From Rhizobium sp. C1 (GTDB taxonomy: Bacteria; Pseudomonadota; Alphaproteobacteria; Rhizobiales; Rhizobiaceae), in assembly GCF_021026335.1 (NCBI RefSeq), contig NZ_JAJNCY010000001.1:434001-498000 (forward strand): a DNA stretch of 64,000 nucleotides. Direction: 5' to 3'. The position numbers and the translations under genes are program-made. Under the pieces are notes generated by a model, which worked only from the letters and a program-made list of their open reading frames with translations, had not been told where the DNA came from and searched no databases. Position 1 is the stretch's first letter; the number at the start of each line of letters is the position of its first letter. Positions 1 through 10,168 of the stretch are shown here, in pieces.

Positions 1-397
1 AGCCGTCTTCCATCGTGTAGCGGGTTGCGAGCAGCAGCGGCTTCTTCGCATGCTTCGCCTTCAGCGCATCGGCCGTGACGTCGATGATGTTGATGAGCGG
101 GATGTGGATGTGGCGGGCGACTTCGTCGGCCACCTTGTGCATCGTGTTTGTGGCGATGAGGATGCAATCTGCGCCGGCCTTTTCGAGGCTGGCTGCGGAT
201 TTGGCCAGACGCTCTGCGGCTTCGGCCCAGTCGCCGGCCTTCTGCAGCGCGACGATTTCGGCGAAGTTGACGGAGTGGACCAGCATATCGGCCGAGGAGA
301 GGCCGCCGAGTTCGGCGCGGACCTGTTCGTTGATCATGCGATAGTAAATTGCGGTGCTTTCGAAGCTCATGCCGCCGATGACGCCGATTTTCTTCAT
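1..397 (-). CDS. Amino-acid racemase, Asp/Glu racemase superfamily (3' part cut by window edge)
   Basis: Only the first 132 codons are inside the window. The N-terminus MKKIGVIGGMSFEST is typical of the aspartate/glutamate racemase superfamily. These enzymes invert the alpha carbon of amino acids without PLP, using two catalytic residues. The first catalytic position lies in ATNTMH and is Thr83 rather than Cys. A Thr83/Cys197 pair is known for the broad-specificity E. coli YgeA-type racemase, so this may be a broad-spectrum amino-acid racemase rather than MurI. MurI is present separately at 37105. The partner Cys would lie outside the window. The gene diverges from an Lrp/AsnC regulator, which may control it. 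Confidence 0.85.
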   Translation of the reverse strand, partial: MKKIGVIGGMSFESTAIYYRMINEQVRAELGGLSSADMLVHSVNFAEIVALQKAGDWAEAAERLAKSAASLEKAGADCILIATNTMHKVADEVARHIHIPLINIIDVTADALKAKHAKKPLLLATRYTMEDG

Positions 398-432
398 TTC
401 AATCCCTCGATTTGCGCGTTTGCGTCCGATGG

Positions 433-507
433 TGCAAATATGGACGAAGCGCCGGGCATAAAGTTTGCAAATATTTGGCGATTCGGGCTGAACCGTGCAA
501 ATATTTT
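433..507. promoter_or_regulatory. Three TGCAAATAT direct repeats between racemase and Lrp-type gene (candidate operator)
   Basis: The motif TGCAAATAT starts at 433, 466 and 496, so spacing is 33 and 30 bp, about three helical turns. The middle copy is part of the perfect palindrome CAAATATTTG. Phased AT-rich repeats are what an octameric Lrp/AsnC protein would wrap. The site sits between the divergent racemase and regulator starts. Binding by the adjacent regulator is inferred. Confidence 0.5.
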
Positions 508-599
508 CGGCGCAGCTATAATCGCACGCAAACTCGTAGCGCCTTGATCTGGCGCAAGTTCATCGCGTGCTGCGGCGCAGAAAAAAGGGGAGGGATAGG

Positions 600-1064
600 G
601 TGCTTGACGATCGCGACCGGAAGATATTGCGTCTGCTGCAGGAGGATGCCGGGCTCGCCGTTGCGGCGATTGCCGACGAGGTCAGCCTTTCGGTTTCCGC
701 CTGTTCCCGCCGCATCCAGCGGCTGGAGGAGGCGGGCTATGTGGCGCGGCGCGTAGCCGTTCTGGACCGGCGCAAGATGGGGGTGCCGACCACGGTCTTT
801 GCACTGATCAAGACGGCGACACATAACGATGGCTGGATCGATGATTTCCGGCGGGTGATTTCCGCAATCCCCGAAATCGTGGAGGCGCATCGCGTCACGG
901 GGTCTGTCGACTATATTTTGAAGATCGTGCTGCCAAGCGCCGAGCATTACGACACGGTCTACAAGCAGATCGTCCGCCACATCTCCCTGTTCGACGTCTC
1001 CGCGTCGATCTCGATGGAGATTCTCAAAAGCGGACTTGCGCTGCCGGTCAATTACGCGGATTGA
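600..1064 (+). CDS. Lrp/AsnC family transcriptional regulator
   Basis: This 154-residue protein has an N-terminal winged helix-turn-helix (about residues 1-60, ending in RRIQRLEEAGYV) and a C-terminal RAM ligand-binding domain (EAHRVTGSVDYILKIV region). Its size and layout are those of the Lrp/AsnC family, which senses amino acids and forms octamers. I chose the GTG at 600 because GGGGAGGG lies just upstream and the family N-terminus LDDRDRKIL starts there; an ATG at 567 would add 11 basic residues. It is divergent from an amino-acid racemase and separated from it by phased AT-rich repeats, so control of amino-acid or D-amino-acid metabolism is likely but inferred. Confidence 0.88.
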   Translation: MLDDRDRKILRLLQEDAGLAVAAIADEVSLSVSACSRRIQRLEEAGYVARRVAVLDRRKMGVPTTVFALIKTATHNDGWIDDFRRVISAIPEIVEAHRVTGSVDYILKIVLPSAEHYDTVYKQIVRHISLFDVSASISMEILKSGLALPVNYAD

Positions 1065-1109
1065 CCGATCGCGCCAGCGGCTGACGGACCGCCACTCGGG
1101 GCGTGATGC

Positions 1110-2699
1110 TCAGGAGGCGATATTCAGCGGATTGGGTTTGTCGCGCCAAACCACGTCACAGTTTCTTCCCCGCAGCTTGGCGTCGTAAAGGGCGATATCG
1201 GCAGATTTCGTGCAGGCGGCGAGCGTGCTGCCGCTTTGCGGGAAGATCGCTATGCCGGAGGAGAAGGTCAGTTGGAAGCCCGGCGTCAGGTCCGGCGCCT
1301 CCTCGGCTAGCAGGTCGCGCCAGTGCTGTGTGAGCGCCAGCATCTGAATCTCGTTGATGCCGGGGATGACGGCCAGGAATTCCTCACCGCCGAAGCGGAA
1401 GGCACAGCCATCGGTCGGCATCTGGTCGCGGAGGATCCGGGCAAAGGTTATCAGGACATTGTCGCCTGCGTCATGACCGAACCGGTCGTTGACCTGCTTG
1501 AAATGGTCGAGGTCAATCAGCGCGAAGGCGACCGGCCGGGCCGGTCCCGTGGCGTCCAGGCAATCCAGAACGATCTTGCTGGCGTGGCGGCGGTTGTAGA
1601 GGCCCGTCAGATGGTCGCGAGAGGCTTCCTCGGCGAGCTTTTTCTGCAGCGCCAGGTTTTCGTTGAGGCGAATGACAAGGTCGCTGGAGGCTGCGGCCAG
1701 TTGCTCCTGAACGGCCTCGCGTGCCGTCACGTCGCGCAACACGAACATGACAGAGCCGTCGCTGCCCCACTTTTCCAGACGCTGGACGGAGACTTCGAAG
1801 GTCGATTCGATTTCATCAACCGTGAGCAGCCTGCTGTCGTTCTGGGTGTCGCGGGCAATCCATGCGCGGAGCGGATGACCATCGGGCAGGATGGTGCCGA
1901 CGGCGCCGTCGCCGAGGCCCGGCAGCTTGCCAGCCGCTGGATTGACCTCCAGCACACGCGCCTCGCCATCGATGACGATGACGGGATCCGGCAGAACTTT
2001 GAAGATGACGTCGCGGGCGATCGGCGGGGCGACGAAAAGTTTGCCGTGCTCCTGCATCATCAGCATGGCGAGCGATGTCAGGCTGAAGGCAAAGGGTGTC
2101 GGATCGTCGTTGAAGAGGCGGAATTCGAAGAAAACGAAGGCAAAGTTGGCAAGCCAGGGCATCAGCATCGCCGCAACGAGGCCGAAGAGCTGCCGGCGAT
2201 GTAGCGATTGCGACATCTTCAGCCGGCTGATGGCCGAGATGCAGGCCCAGATCATGAAGATGTAGGTGACGGTCATCAGGATATGGAAAAGCCAGCCATG
2301 CGAGAAGGTCGGCCGCTGCGCATTGAGGATCCCGGTATAGAGGCCGTGATGCCAATCGTTTGTCAGTGCCGCCATGCCGGAGACGATCGCATAGACTGCA
2401 ATGGCCCCGATGGCCGCTGGCGTGCCGAGCTTGCGATATCCTGCATAGCTCAGGATCCCGGTGGCCCAGAACATGGGCGCACCGATAATGCCGAACCACG
2501 CCAGTTCGCTGTATAAAATCTTCTCCGACAGGTCGGGTGTCGCAAAACGCAACAGCACCATGGCTGTCCACCACAGGGCGCAGACCACGGCCAGAATGAA
2601 CGCGACCTTGCCGGGCGCGCGGGGCGATCGGAATGCGGCTGCACAGGCAATCAGACCGAGCGCGAGCATCACCGCGAGCAGGAAGGTTGCTGTTGTCAA
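1110..2699 (-). CDS. Membrane diguanylate cyclase: 7TM sensor, PAS-like, GGDEF
   Basis: The 529-residue protein begins with about seven hydrophobic helices (residues 1-220), like the 7TM region found at the N-terminus of some sensor kinases. A PAS-like segment follows (about 230-340), then a short coiled coil and a GGDEF domain (about 365-520). The active-site motif is intact (GGEEF near 437-441), and the substrate-binding region LIDLDHFKQVND is present, so it should make c-di-GMP at the membrane. I see no RxxD inhibitory site at the usual place before GGEEF, so feedback inhibition may be weak. It appears monocistronic. The signal sensed is unknown. Confidence 0.9.
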   Translation of the reverse strand: MTTATFLLAVMLALGLIACAAAFRSPRAPGKVAFILAVVCALWWTAMVLLRFATPDLSEKILYSELAWFGIIGAPMFWATGILSYAGYRKLGTPAAIGAIAVYAIVSGMAALTNDWHHGLYTGILNAQRPTFSHGWLFHILMTVTYIFMIWACISAISRLKMSQSLHRRQLFGLVAAMLMPWLANFAFVFFEFRLFNDDPTPFAFSLTSLAMLMMQEHGKLFVAPPIARDVIFKVLPDPVIVIDGEARVLEVNPAAGKLPGLGDGAVGTILPDGHPLRAWIARDTQNDSRLLTVDEIESTFEVSVQRLEKWGSDGSVMFVLRDVTAREAVQEQLAAASSDLVIRLNENLALQKKLAEEASRDHLTGLYNRRHASKIVLDCLDATGPARPVAFALIDLDHFKQVNDRFGHDAGDNVLITFARILRDQMPTDGCAFRFGGEEFLAVIPGINEIQMLALTQHWRDLLAEEAPDLTPGFQLTFSSGIAIFPQSGSTLAACTKSADIALYDAKLRGRNCDVVWRDKPNPLNIAS

Positions 2700-2848
2700 C
2701 GAAGCCTCATTCGATCCGACATGTCGGCGGATGGGGCTGGGCCCGACCGCCGATCGTTGCGAATGTCTACTCCCAAACCTCTAAATAATGTTATCCCAAG
2801 TTTTGGTAATATTAGCGTGAATGTGTCGATTTCGAACGCTCTGCTATG

Positions 2849-2859
2849 CCCCCCCCCCC
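2849..2859. repeat. Poly-C tract, 11 C in a row
   Basis: Eleven consecutive C residues lie in the 283-bp gap between the GGDEF gene and the DUF4087 gene. GC-rich inverted segments follow on the right. I see no gene in 2700-2982. Such homopolymers can vary in length by slippage. Confidence 0.8.
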
Positions 2860-2982
2860 AACCGCCGGCGAACCGGCCTTCAGCGGGCGCAAGCCGGCGG
2901 CATATGGGGCAGTCGCGCGCTTTCCCGAAATGCCTTGTCAGATCGTTTCAGCCCCCTCGCTGGCGGGCTGGCGGTTATAACC

Positions 2983-3354
2983 TTACTCCGGTGAGGGCAG
3001 CTTGGGATCGTTCGCGCACTTGGCAAGGCGCGACTGGCGGAAGCTCATCACTTCCAGGATGCGCATGCTGGCCGGATCGTCGCGCACCTTCATGCAGCCG
3101 CAGGCGTAACCGTAATTGCCGTTGGTCGCCTTGTAGTCGCCGGCACTGATATCGCCGATCACATCCATGCCTTTGGCTTCTTCGTCGCTGCCCTGCGTGG
3201 CCAGCGTCCAGTCGCCGTCGCTGTCGGAGAGATACCAGTTGCCGGGCGTCGGGTTCGAAACCCAGCCGCAGCGGGTGAGCGGACCGTTGGCAAAAGCCTC
3301 GGTGGCGACCATGCTGCCGGCGGCGATCAGGGCGGAAAGCAGAAATGTCTTCAT
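2983..3354 (-). CDS. Small secreted DUF4087-type protein
   Basis: This 123-residue protein starts MKTFLLSALIAAGS, a clear signal peptide ending near AFA. The mature part carries RCGWVSNPTPGNWYLSD and a later CGC, matching the DUF4087 family of small periplasmic proteins whose function is unknown. Disulphide bonding is possible. I chose the ATG at 3354 because TGAGGA sits about 6-8 nt upstream; an ATG 12 nt earlier is also in frame. It stands alone between a GGDEF gene and a divergent TetR gene. Confidence 0.82.
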   Translation of the reverse strand: MKTFLLSALIAAGSMVATEAFANGPLTRCGWVSNPTPGNWYLSDSDGDWTLATQGSDEEAKGMDVIGDISAGDYKATNGNYGYACGCMKVRDDPASMRILEVMSFRQSRLAKCANDPKLPSPE

Positions 3355-3538
3355 GAAAATCCTCATACGGCGCGAAATCGGCGCGAATGGACAATTTACC
3401 AGCATAAAGTCGAGAGGCAATCAAGGCGGTGCGGCTTGTTTCCCGGAAGGTCGAGGCCACAGGCCTCGCCGGTCAGCGTGTGCGCCGCATTTTCAAATTC
3501 CTCTTGAAATCCTATCCGGGCTCATCTAAACAAGAACC

Positions 3539-3552
3539 GTACCGTACGGTAC
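3539..3552. promoter_or_regulatory. Perfect 14-bp palindrome, candidate TetR operator
   Basis: GTACCGTACGGTAC is a perfect inverted repeat placed 16 bp before the TetR start codon. ACCGTACGGT-type palindromes are typical TetR operators, so autorepression by the adjacent gene is likely. Confidence 0.7.
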
Positions 3553-3567
3553 TTTATGAGGTTTCAC

Positions 3568-4224
3568 ATGAGCAAGCCGGAGCAGGATCAGTTTTCGCCG
3601 CGCCAGAGTGCCGTTCTGGAGGAGGCCTTGCGTCTTCTTGTCGAGGGCGGTGAGAAGGCTTTGACGACGGCGGGCGTGGCCCGTGCTGCCAACTGCTCCA
3701 AGGAAAGCCTCTACAAATGGTTTGGTGACCGCGACGGGCTGCTGGCCGCGATGATTGCCTATCAGGCCTCCAAGGTCCGCACCTATGAACCTGCCGGTGG
3801 CAAGCTGACGCGCGAGGAATTGCGCGCGCATCTTCTGACCTTCGTCCGCGATCTGGTGGACGTGCTGTCGGGCGACGTGTCGCTGGCTTTGAACCGGCTT
3901 TCCATCGGTCAGGCGGGAGCAGGGGGCGGCAAGCTCGGGCGGCTGATGCTGGAGCGCGGGCGCGGGCCGATCGGCAAGCGCGCCATGGCGTTGCTCGATG
4001 CCGGGCGGCGTTCCGGGCTTCTCGATTTTTCCGATGGCGGCGAGGCCTATCAGACATTATACGGTCTGGCCGTCAGCGATCTACACGTGCGCATGTTGCT
4101 GGGTGTTTCGCCCGAGACGGCGCGCAAGGAATTCGGTTCCAGGGCGGAGCGGGCGGTCGATGCCTTCCTGCGCCTTTTTGGAGCCGCGAACAAATGGGAA
4201 GAGCCGCGCATCAGGCATGCGTGA
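3568..4224 (+). CDS. TetR/AcrR family transcriptional regulator
   Basis: The 218-residue protein has an N-terminal HTH with the TetR signature (TTAGVARAANCSKESLYKWF, about residues 35-55) and a helical C-terminal ligand domain. I chose the ATG at 3568 because GAGG lies 6-7 nt upstream; an ATG at 3556 is in frame but has no ribosome site. A perfect palindrome sits just before the gene. It is followed 48 bp later by ilvC on the same strand, so it may also affect branched-chain amino-acid synthesis, although co-regulation is only inferred from position. Confidence 0.9.
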   Translation: MSKPEQDQFSPRQSAVLEEALRLLVEGGEKALTTAGVARAANCSKESLYKWFGDRDGLLAAMIAYQASKVRTYEPAGGKLTREELRAHLLTFVRDLVDVLSGDVSLALNRLSIGQAGAGGGKLGRLMLERGRGPIGKRAMALLDAGRRSGLLDFSDGGEAYQTLYGLAVSDLHVRMLLGVSPETARKEFGSRAERAVDAFLRLFGAANKWEEPRIRHA

Positions 4225-5483
<1,259 letters not shown>

Positions 5484-5509
5484 GAGCGGCTTGATGCTCA
5501 GTGACTTAT

Positions 5510-5541
5510 AAGGCCGGGGAGGGTGACTTCTCCGGCCTTTC
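5510..5541 (+). terminator. Rho-independent terminator after ilvC repeats
   Basis: AAGGCCGGGGA and TCTCCGGCCTT form an 11-bp stem with one G-T pair, followed by TCTGTGTG. It lies after the third repeat copy, so the ilvC transcript probably includes all copies. Confidence 0.75.
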
Positions 5542-5566
5542 TGTGTGACGATGCCGAAGTGCCCCC

Positions 5567-5605
5567 AAAAAAAACGCCCCCGCGGCAGCGAGCCACAGGA
5601 GCGTT
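5567..5605 (-). terminator. Rho-independent terminator for the secreted-protein gene at 5635
   Basis: On the minus strand AACGCTCC pairs with GGGGCGTT, followed at once by a run of eight T. It sits 30 bp after the stop of the minus-strand gene. Confidence 0.7.
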
Positions 5606-5634
5606 TCGGGGGTCATGAAGTCATGCGATCCGGA

Positions 5635-6063
5635 TTAACGGATGATATAGATCGTCGAACCATCGGCTGCGTGGTTTGCTCCGATCACGCTGTCGACGTT
5701 CACGTTACGCGCCTGAAGGCCACGAAGGACGCTTTCGTTCTGACGGATGTCGGAACGGAGAGCTTCGACGGTAGCCGGATCGGCCTTGGCGCGGTCGATG
5801 ACCGAAACCCTTTCGGCGCGCGGCAGCTCGTTCGTGTAACGAATGGTGACGCTGCTGTCGCGGGAGGCCTTGGACAGGAAACCGGGGTTGTAGCCGTAGC
5901 CAACGGTGCCGGCGTCAGAAGCCTGAGCCGAATGGCCATAGGTGTTGGCACGGACCATCTGGGCGAAAGCCGAATTTTCGTTGTTGCCGGCAAAGGCCTG
6001 GCCCGAAACGAGAGCCGAAACAGACAGGACGCCAGCGGCGGCAAAAGCAACAAACTTGTTCAT
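5635..6063 (-). CDS. Secreted hypothetical protein
   Basis: The 142-residue product has a signal peptide (MNKFVAFAAAGVLSVSALVS, cleavage likely after GQAFA). The mature part is polar, with a central stretch rich in G, Y and S followed by a predicted helix (about 80-115) and a C-terminal segment ending YIIR. I do not recognise the family. The ATG at 6063 is chosen because GGAG lies 6 nt upstream; two further ATGs immediately before it lack proper spacing. It is monocistronic, divergent from the aminotransferase at 6465, and ends in a good terminator. Confidence 0.8.
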   Translation of the reverse strand: MNKFVAFAAAGVLSVSALVSGQAFAGNNENSAFAQMVRANTYGHSAQASDAGTVGYGYNPGFLSKASRDSSVTIRYTNELPRAERVSVIDRAKADPATVEALRSDIRQNESVLRGLQARNVNVDSVIGANHAADGSTIYIIR

Positions 6064-6464
6064 TTTCATCTCCATTTTAAAAGCGGCGCCACGGGAGTGG
6101 GGGTGCCGCGGGCTTTTCAGTTTCCCGCTATTCAATCGTGCACTACTCAGTACGCGACTGAATGGCGGGGCATGCGGCGTTTCGACATCGTTGAGAACCA
6201 GTCGTCTGTGTTGATGTCTTCGCCTGACACCACCTCATTTGGTGCATCGAACCGTTCGGTTCAATCGTCTGATTGTAAACGTAGCGTTTCCAATCCGAAG
6301 ACTTGAAAGGACGTGGACAGGGCGGCAGACGCGCGTTTAATAAGGACATCACAAGGCTTCAGCGCCTTGGCGCGTGCGCGAACGAATAATTAGGTCAGTA
6401 TTGTTGACATAATAACGTCGGCGTGTTTACGTGACCGCATAACAAATCGACGGGATGAACCACC
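6064..6464. other. 401-bp divergent intergenic region
   Basis: I see no gene here. It contains the inverted repeat GAACCG-TT-CGGTTC at 6249-6262 and a TTGACA hexamer at 6404-6409 upstream of the aminotransferase, with no convincing -10 box at the right distance. It presumably holds the promoters of both flanking genes. Confidence 0.5.
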
Positions 6465-7685
6465 ATGGAATGGGAAAATATCTTCGCTTCGCGCGCGAGT
6501 CGCATGAAAGCATCCGAGATTCGCGAGCTTCTGAAGCTTCTGGAGCAGCCCGATATCATTTCCTTTGCCGGTGGCATTCCTGATGCGACACTGTTTCCGG
6601 CGGAAGAGTTTTCCAAGGCCTATGCCGAGGTGCTGACGGGTCCGGAAGCGGTGCCGGCGCTGCAATATTCCGTTTCCGAAGGCTACAGACCCTTGCGCGA
6701 ATGGCTGGTTGCAGAGATGGGCAAGCTCGGCATTAACTGTACGCCGGACAATATCTTCATCGTCTCAGGCTCGCAGCAGGGCCTCGACTATATCGGCAAG
6801 GTTCTGCTTTCGCCGAAGGACACGGCGCTTGTCACCTGGCCGACCTATATGGGTGCGCTCGGCGCCTTCAATGCCTATGAGCCGAACTACGACAAGCTCG
6901 ACCCGATGACCAATCGCGAGCCGGCGACCTATGCGGAGAAGGCGGCGCAGGGCGGCGGTCGCGTGAAGTTTGCCTATTGCGTTCCGGAATTCTCCAACCC
7001 GTCGGGCGAGACGATCCCGCGCTCTGGCCGGGAGAACATTCTGAATCTTGCCGAAGCGCTCGACATCGCCGTCATAGAAGATGCGGCCTATCAGCAGCTT
7101 CGCTATAGCGGCGAGACGGTCAAGCCGATCCTCGCGCTCGACATCGAACGCAATGGCGGCGACATCGACAAGACGCGCACGCTCTATTGCGGCTCCTTCT
7201 CCAAGACGCTCGCGCCGGGCCTGCGGCTCGGCTACATCGTCGCGGCGCAGGACGTCATCCGCAAGCTCGTGCTCGTCAAGCAGGCCTCCGACCTTCATTC
7301 CTCGACGGTCAACCAGGTCGTCATGGGAAAGGTCGCGCACAAGATCTTCGACGCTCAGGTCGAAAAGATCCGCAAGACCTACAGCCACCGTCGCGACCGT
7401 ATGCTGGAAGCCATGTCGAAATACATGCCGGCCGGTGTCGAATGGACGAAGCCGGAAGGCGGCATGTTCGTCTGGGTGACGCTGCCCAAGGGCTTCGACG
7501 GTGCTTCGCTTCTGGCCAAGGCCATCCGTGACCATCGGATCGCCTTCGTGCCCGGCAAGGCCTTCCATGCCGACGGAACGGGCGAAAACACGATCCGACT
7601 GTCCTTCTCATGCGCCTCCGACGATGCTATAGAGACGGGGATTTCCCGTCTTGGTACACTGATCAAGGGCGAAATGGCGAGTTAA
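6465..7685 (+). CDS. PLP-dependent aminotransferase, class I/II (2-aminoadipate/MocR-like fold)
   Basis: The 406-residue enzyme has the fold-type I layout: N-terminal ISFAGGIPD, a VSGSQQGLD cofactor loop, the NPSG motif (about residue 178), the VIEDAAY aspartate and the PLP lysine in GSFSKTLAPG (Lys247). C-terminal GGMFVWV and IRLSF (the arginine that binds the substrate carboxylate) are present. It resembles 2-aminoadipate, aromatic or branched-chain aminotransferases of the LysN/ARO8 type. The exact substrate cannot be read from sequence. It is a single gene, three genes after a TetR-ilvC pair, so a role with branched-chain amino acids is possible but unproven. Confidence 0.92.
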   Translation: MEWENIFASRASRMKASEIRELLKLLEQPDIISFAGGIPDATLFPAEEFSKAYAEVLTGPEAVPALQYSVSEGYRPLREWLVAEMGKLGINCTPDNIFIVSGSQQGLDYIGKVLLSPKDTALVTWPTYMGALGAFNAYEPNYDKLDPMTNREPATYAEKAAQGGGRVKFAYCVPEFSNPSGETIPRSGRENILNLAEALDIAVIEDAAYQQLRYSGETVKPILALDIERNGGDIDKTRTLYCGSFSKTLAPGLRLGYIVAAQDVIRKLVLVKQASDLHSSTVNQVVMGKVAHKIFDAQVEKIRKTYSHRRDRMLEAMSKYMPAGVEWTKPEGGMFVWVTLPKGFDGASLLAKAIRDHRIAFVPGKAFHADGTGENTIRLSFSCASDDAIETGISRLGTLIKGEMAS

Positions 7686-7818
7686 CCAGTTTCACTCACC
7701 AAAAATCAATGCGTGTATCGCTAGAGTTCGTCCACTGGGCGGAGCAGCGCATGGCAGCTCCCAAGAAGAAGCGGCCCTGCGCCTTCAAGGGGCAACCGCA
7801 CCCGAAAGGCGAAACCAC

Positions 7819-9003
7819 ATGCGATTGACAGCGTTGGATGGATGGCGGGGCGTTCTCGCACTGTTTATTGTGCTAGCCCATTTCCCCGGGCATGTCGTTC
7901 TGATGGATACCAGTTTCTACGAGGGCGGTTCCGCCATCGTGGACGTGTTCTTCCTGTTCAGCGGCTTCGTCATCGTTTCCAACTACGAGACCAAGCTTGC
8001 CAATGGATACGGGAGCGGGCGCTTCCTGATTGAGCGCCTGGGACGCATCTATCCAATCCACTTCGTCATGCTGATGATGTTCCTCGCCTTTGAACTGTTG
8101 CTGGTCTATGCCGGTCATAAGTCAGGCTATGTCGAGCGGCCGCCTTTCTCGGGTGGCAATACGATCCCGTCTTTCTGGTCCAACCTGTTTCTGGTGCACA
8201 GCCTCGGTCTTCACGATGTCGCTGGCTGGAACTATCCGAGCTGGAGCCTCTCCACCGAGTGGGCGACCTATATCCTGTTTGCGCTGTCTCTTCTGCTGCC
8301 GGGCAAGCGTTTTCTGCCCTTCGCGCTGGCCGGTTTCCTCGTTGCGCCTATTCTTCTGGCAAACGTGTCGCCCTATCCGATGCATGAGACCTATCACTAC
8401 GGGATCCTGCGCTCGATTTATGGCTTCTGCGGCGGCGCGCTGACCTATTACGTCTATGCCCGGATCAAGAGTGCGAAGCTGGAGGAGCGGGTGCCGTTTG
8501 CGGTCTGGACCGTTCTCGAAGTCGTCGCCGCGTCGCTGATTTTCGTCCTGCCGTTCACGATCGGGACCACGCCCTATGCGGTTCTGATGACGCTGGCGTT
8601 CACGCCGTTCATTCTGATCTTTGCCATCCAGAAGGGCGGCGTTTCGCGGCTTCTGGGACACAAGTCGATGGTCTATCTCGGCACCATCTCCCTGTCGATT
8701 TACATGATCCACGCCTTCATTCTGCTGCGCGTGGTCAATGTTGCGGAACTGATCCAGAAGGTGACGGGCATTCCGCTGGTCGAAACACAGATCTTCCGCG
8801 GCCAGCCCACCAAGCTGGTCGTGATGGATCCATTCTACATGAATATCCTGGCCTTCTCGGTCGTGGCGCTCGTCGTGCTGATCAGCCATTTCACCCACCG
8901 CTTTATCGAAGTTCCCGCCGAGAAGAAGGTTCGGCAGTGGACAAAGGCGCGGGCGCAGGCGCGCGTTGAGGAAAAGCCGGTTCCGGCACCGGCAGCGCTT
9001 TGA
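7819..9003 (+). CDS. Membrane acyltransferase 3 (OafA/NodX-like)
   Basis: The 394-residue protein begins LDGWRGVLALFIVLAHF, the conserved opening of acyltransferase family 3 with its catalytic-type His. About ten hydrophobic helices follow, together with the family arginine region (RLGRIYPIHF). Members transfer acetyl or other acyl groups to sugars of O-antigen, exopolysaccharide or Nod factor. The acceptor cannot be named here. The C-terminus is a short basic and Ala/Pro-rich cytoplasmic tail. An AAGGCG ribosome site precedes the ATG. It starts a same-strand run with an EEP-domain gene 49 bp downstream, a Nudix gene and phzF. Confidence 0.88.
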   Translation: MRLTALDGWRGVLALFIVLAHFPGHVVLMDTSFYEGGSAIVDVFFLFSGFVIVSNYETKLANGYGSGRFLIERLGRIYPIHFVMLMMFLAFELLLVYAGHKSGYVERPPFSGGNTIPSFWSNLFLVHSLGLHDVAGWNYPSWSLSTEWATYILFALSLLLPGKRFLPFALAGFLVAPILLANVSPYPMHETYHYGILRSIYGFCGGALTYYVYARIKSAKLEERVPFAVWTVLEVVAASLIFVLPFTIGTTPYAVLMTLAFTPFILIFAIQKGGVSRLLGHKSMVYLGTISLSIYMIHAFILLRVVNVAELIQKVTGIPLVETQIFRGQPTKLVVMDPFYMNILAFSVVALVVLISHFTHRFIEVPAEKKVRQWTKARAQARVEEKPVPAPAAL

Positions 9004-9052
9004 CAAAGCGCTGCCATTGGCTACCTTGCCGGCAAACTGGCAAGGGTGCGCG

Positions 9053-10168
9053 ATGAGTGTCAGGCTTGGAACCTTCAATATCGAGAACCTGCTTTCGCGG
9101 TTCGATTTCAGCGGCTATCGCAACGAGTTGCATCAGGACCGCTCTCTGAGGCTCTTCGACATCCGCAGTGAAGCCGAGTTTCAGCGGCTCGAGGAGGCGC
9201 GGCTGATTGCCTCCACCGACGATACGCGGCAGTTGAGCGCGCTTGCCATTGTCGACATGGACGCCGATATTCTCTGCCTGCAGGAAGTCGACAGTATCGA
9301 GGCGCTGAAGGCCTTCGAATATGGCTATCTCTTCCGCATGACCGGGGAAGGCTACCGGCAGAAATATCTCATGGAAGGCAATGATTCGCGCGGCATCGAT
9401 GTGGCGCTGATGATGCGGGACACGACGCGCTCCGGCGCCCCCATCGAATTGACCGACATTCGTAGCCATGCGCGGCTCACCTATGCCGATCTCGGTCTTT
9501 TTACGCCGGAGCTTGCAGCGCTCGACTACAAGCCGCAGGATCGCATCTTCAAGCGTGATTGTCTCGAGGCCGACCTGAAGATCGGCGGCGTGGCCCTGAG
9601 CCTCTATGTTGTGCATTTCAAGTCGATGAATGGCGGGCGCAACGGGCTGGACGGGCGGGTGGCCTCGGTTCCGGTTCGTCATGCGGAGGCGCGGGCCGTG
9701 CGTGAAATCATCACGCGCCGTTTCGGCGGCTCGCCCGAGAGCAGCGCCAATTATGCGATCTGCCGCGACATGAACGACTATGGCGAGAAGCTGCAGGTGG
9801 GGGGCGACAAGCGGAGCGGCTACAGCTTCACGCCGGTGCTGGAGCCGGGCAGCGTCGCCGACATTCTCGCGGCGGACGGGTTTGCTGAAAATGTCGTGGC
9901 GCGCCGGCCGATCGATGATCGATGGACGCATTTTCACCAGCGCGGACCGTCCGAGCGCCATCTGAGCCAACTCGACTATATCTGGCTGTCACCGCATCTG
10001 GCGGGGCTCAATCGAGATGCCGTCCCCGACATCATTCGCGCCGGTCAGCCGTACCGGACGATCTTTCCGCCGGGGCAGGCGGTCGAGCGCTATCCGCGCG
10101 TCGGCTGGGACCGACCGAAATCCTCCGATCATTGCCCCGTCGTCATCGAACTGGACCTGATGTCATGA
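9053..10168 (+). CDS. Endonuclease/exonuclease/phosphatase family protein
   Basis: The 371-residue protein shows EEP-family motifs: LGTFNIENLL near the start, CLQEVDSIEAL (the metal-binding Glu), a middle VVHFKS, CRDMNDY (the Asn/Asp pair) and a C-terminal SDHCPVVIEL (catalytic Asp-His). Enzymes of this fold hydrolyse phosphodiesters in DNA, lipids or small molecules using Mg2+. No signal peptide is visible, so it is probably cytoplasmic. The ATG at 9053 follows AAGGG; upstream in-frame codons overlap the previous gene. Its stop overlaps the Nudix start by ATGA, so the two are translationally coupled. Confidence 0.88.
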   Translation: MSVRLGTFNIENLLSRFDFSGYRNELHQDRSLRLFDIRSEAEFQRLEEARLIASTDDTRQLSALAIVDMDADILCLQEVDSIEALKAFEYGYLFRMTGEGYRQKYLMEGNDSRGIDVALMMRDTTRSGAPIELTDIRSHARLTYADLGLFTPELAALDYKPQDRIFKRDCLEADLKIGGVALSLYVVHFKSMNGGRNGLDGRVASVPVRHAEARAVREIITRRFGGSPESSANYAICRDMNDYGEKLQVGGDKRSGYSFTPVLEPGSVADILAADGFAENVVARRPIDDRWTHFHQRGPSERHLSQLDYIWLSPHLAGLNRDAVPDIIRAGQPYRTIFPPGQAVERYPRVGWDRPKSSDHCPVVIELDLMS

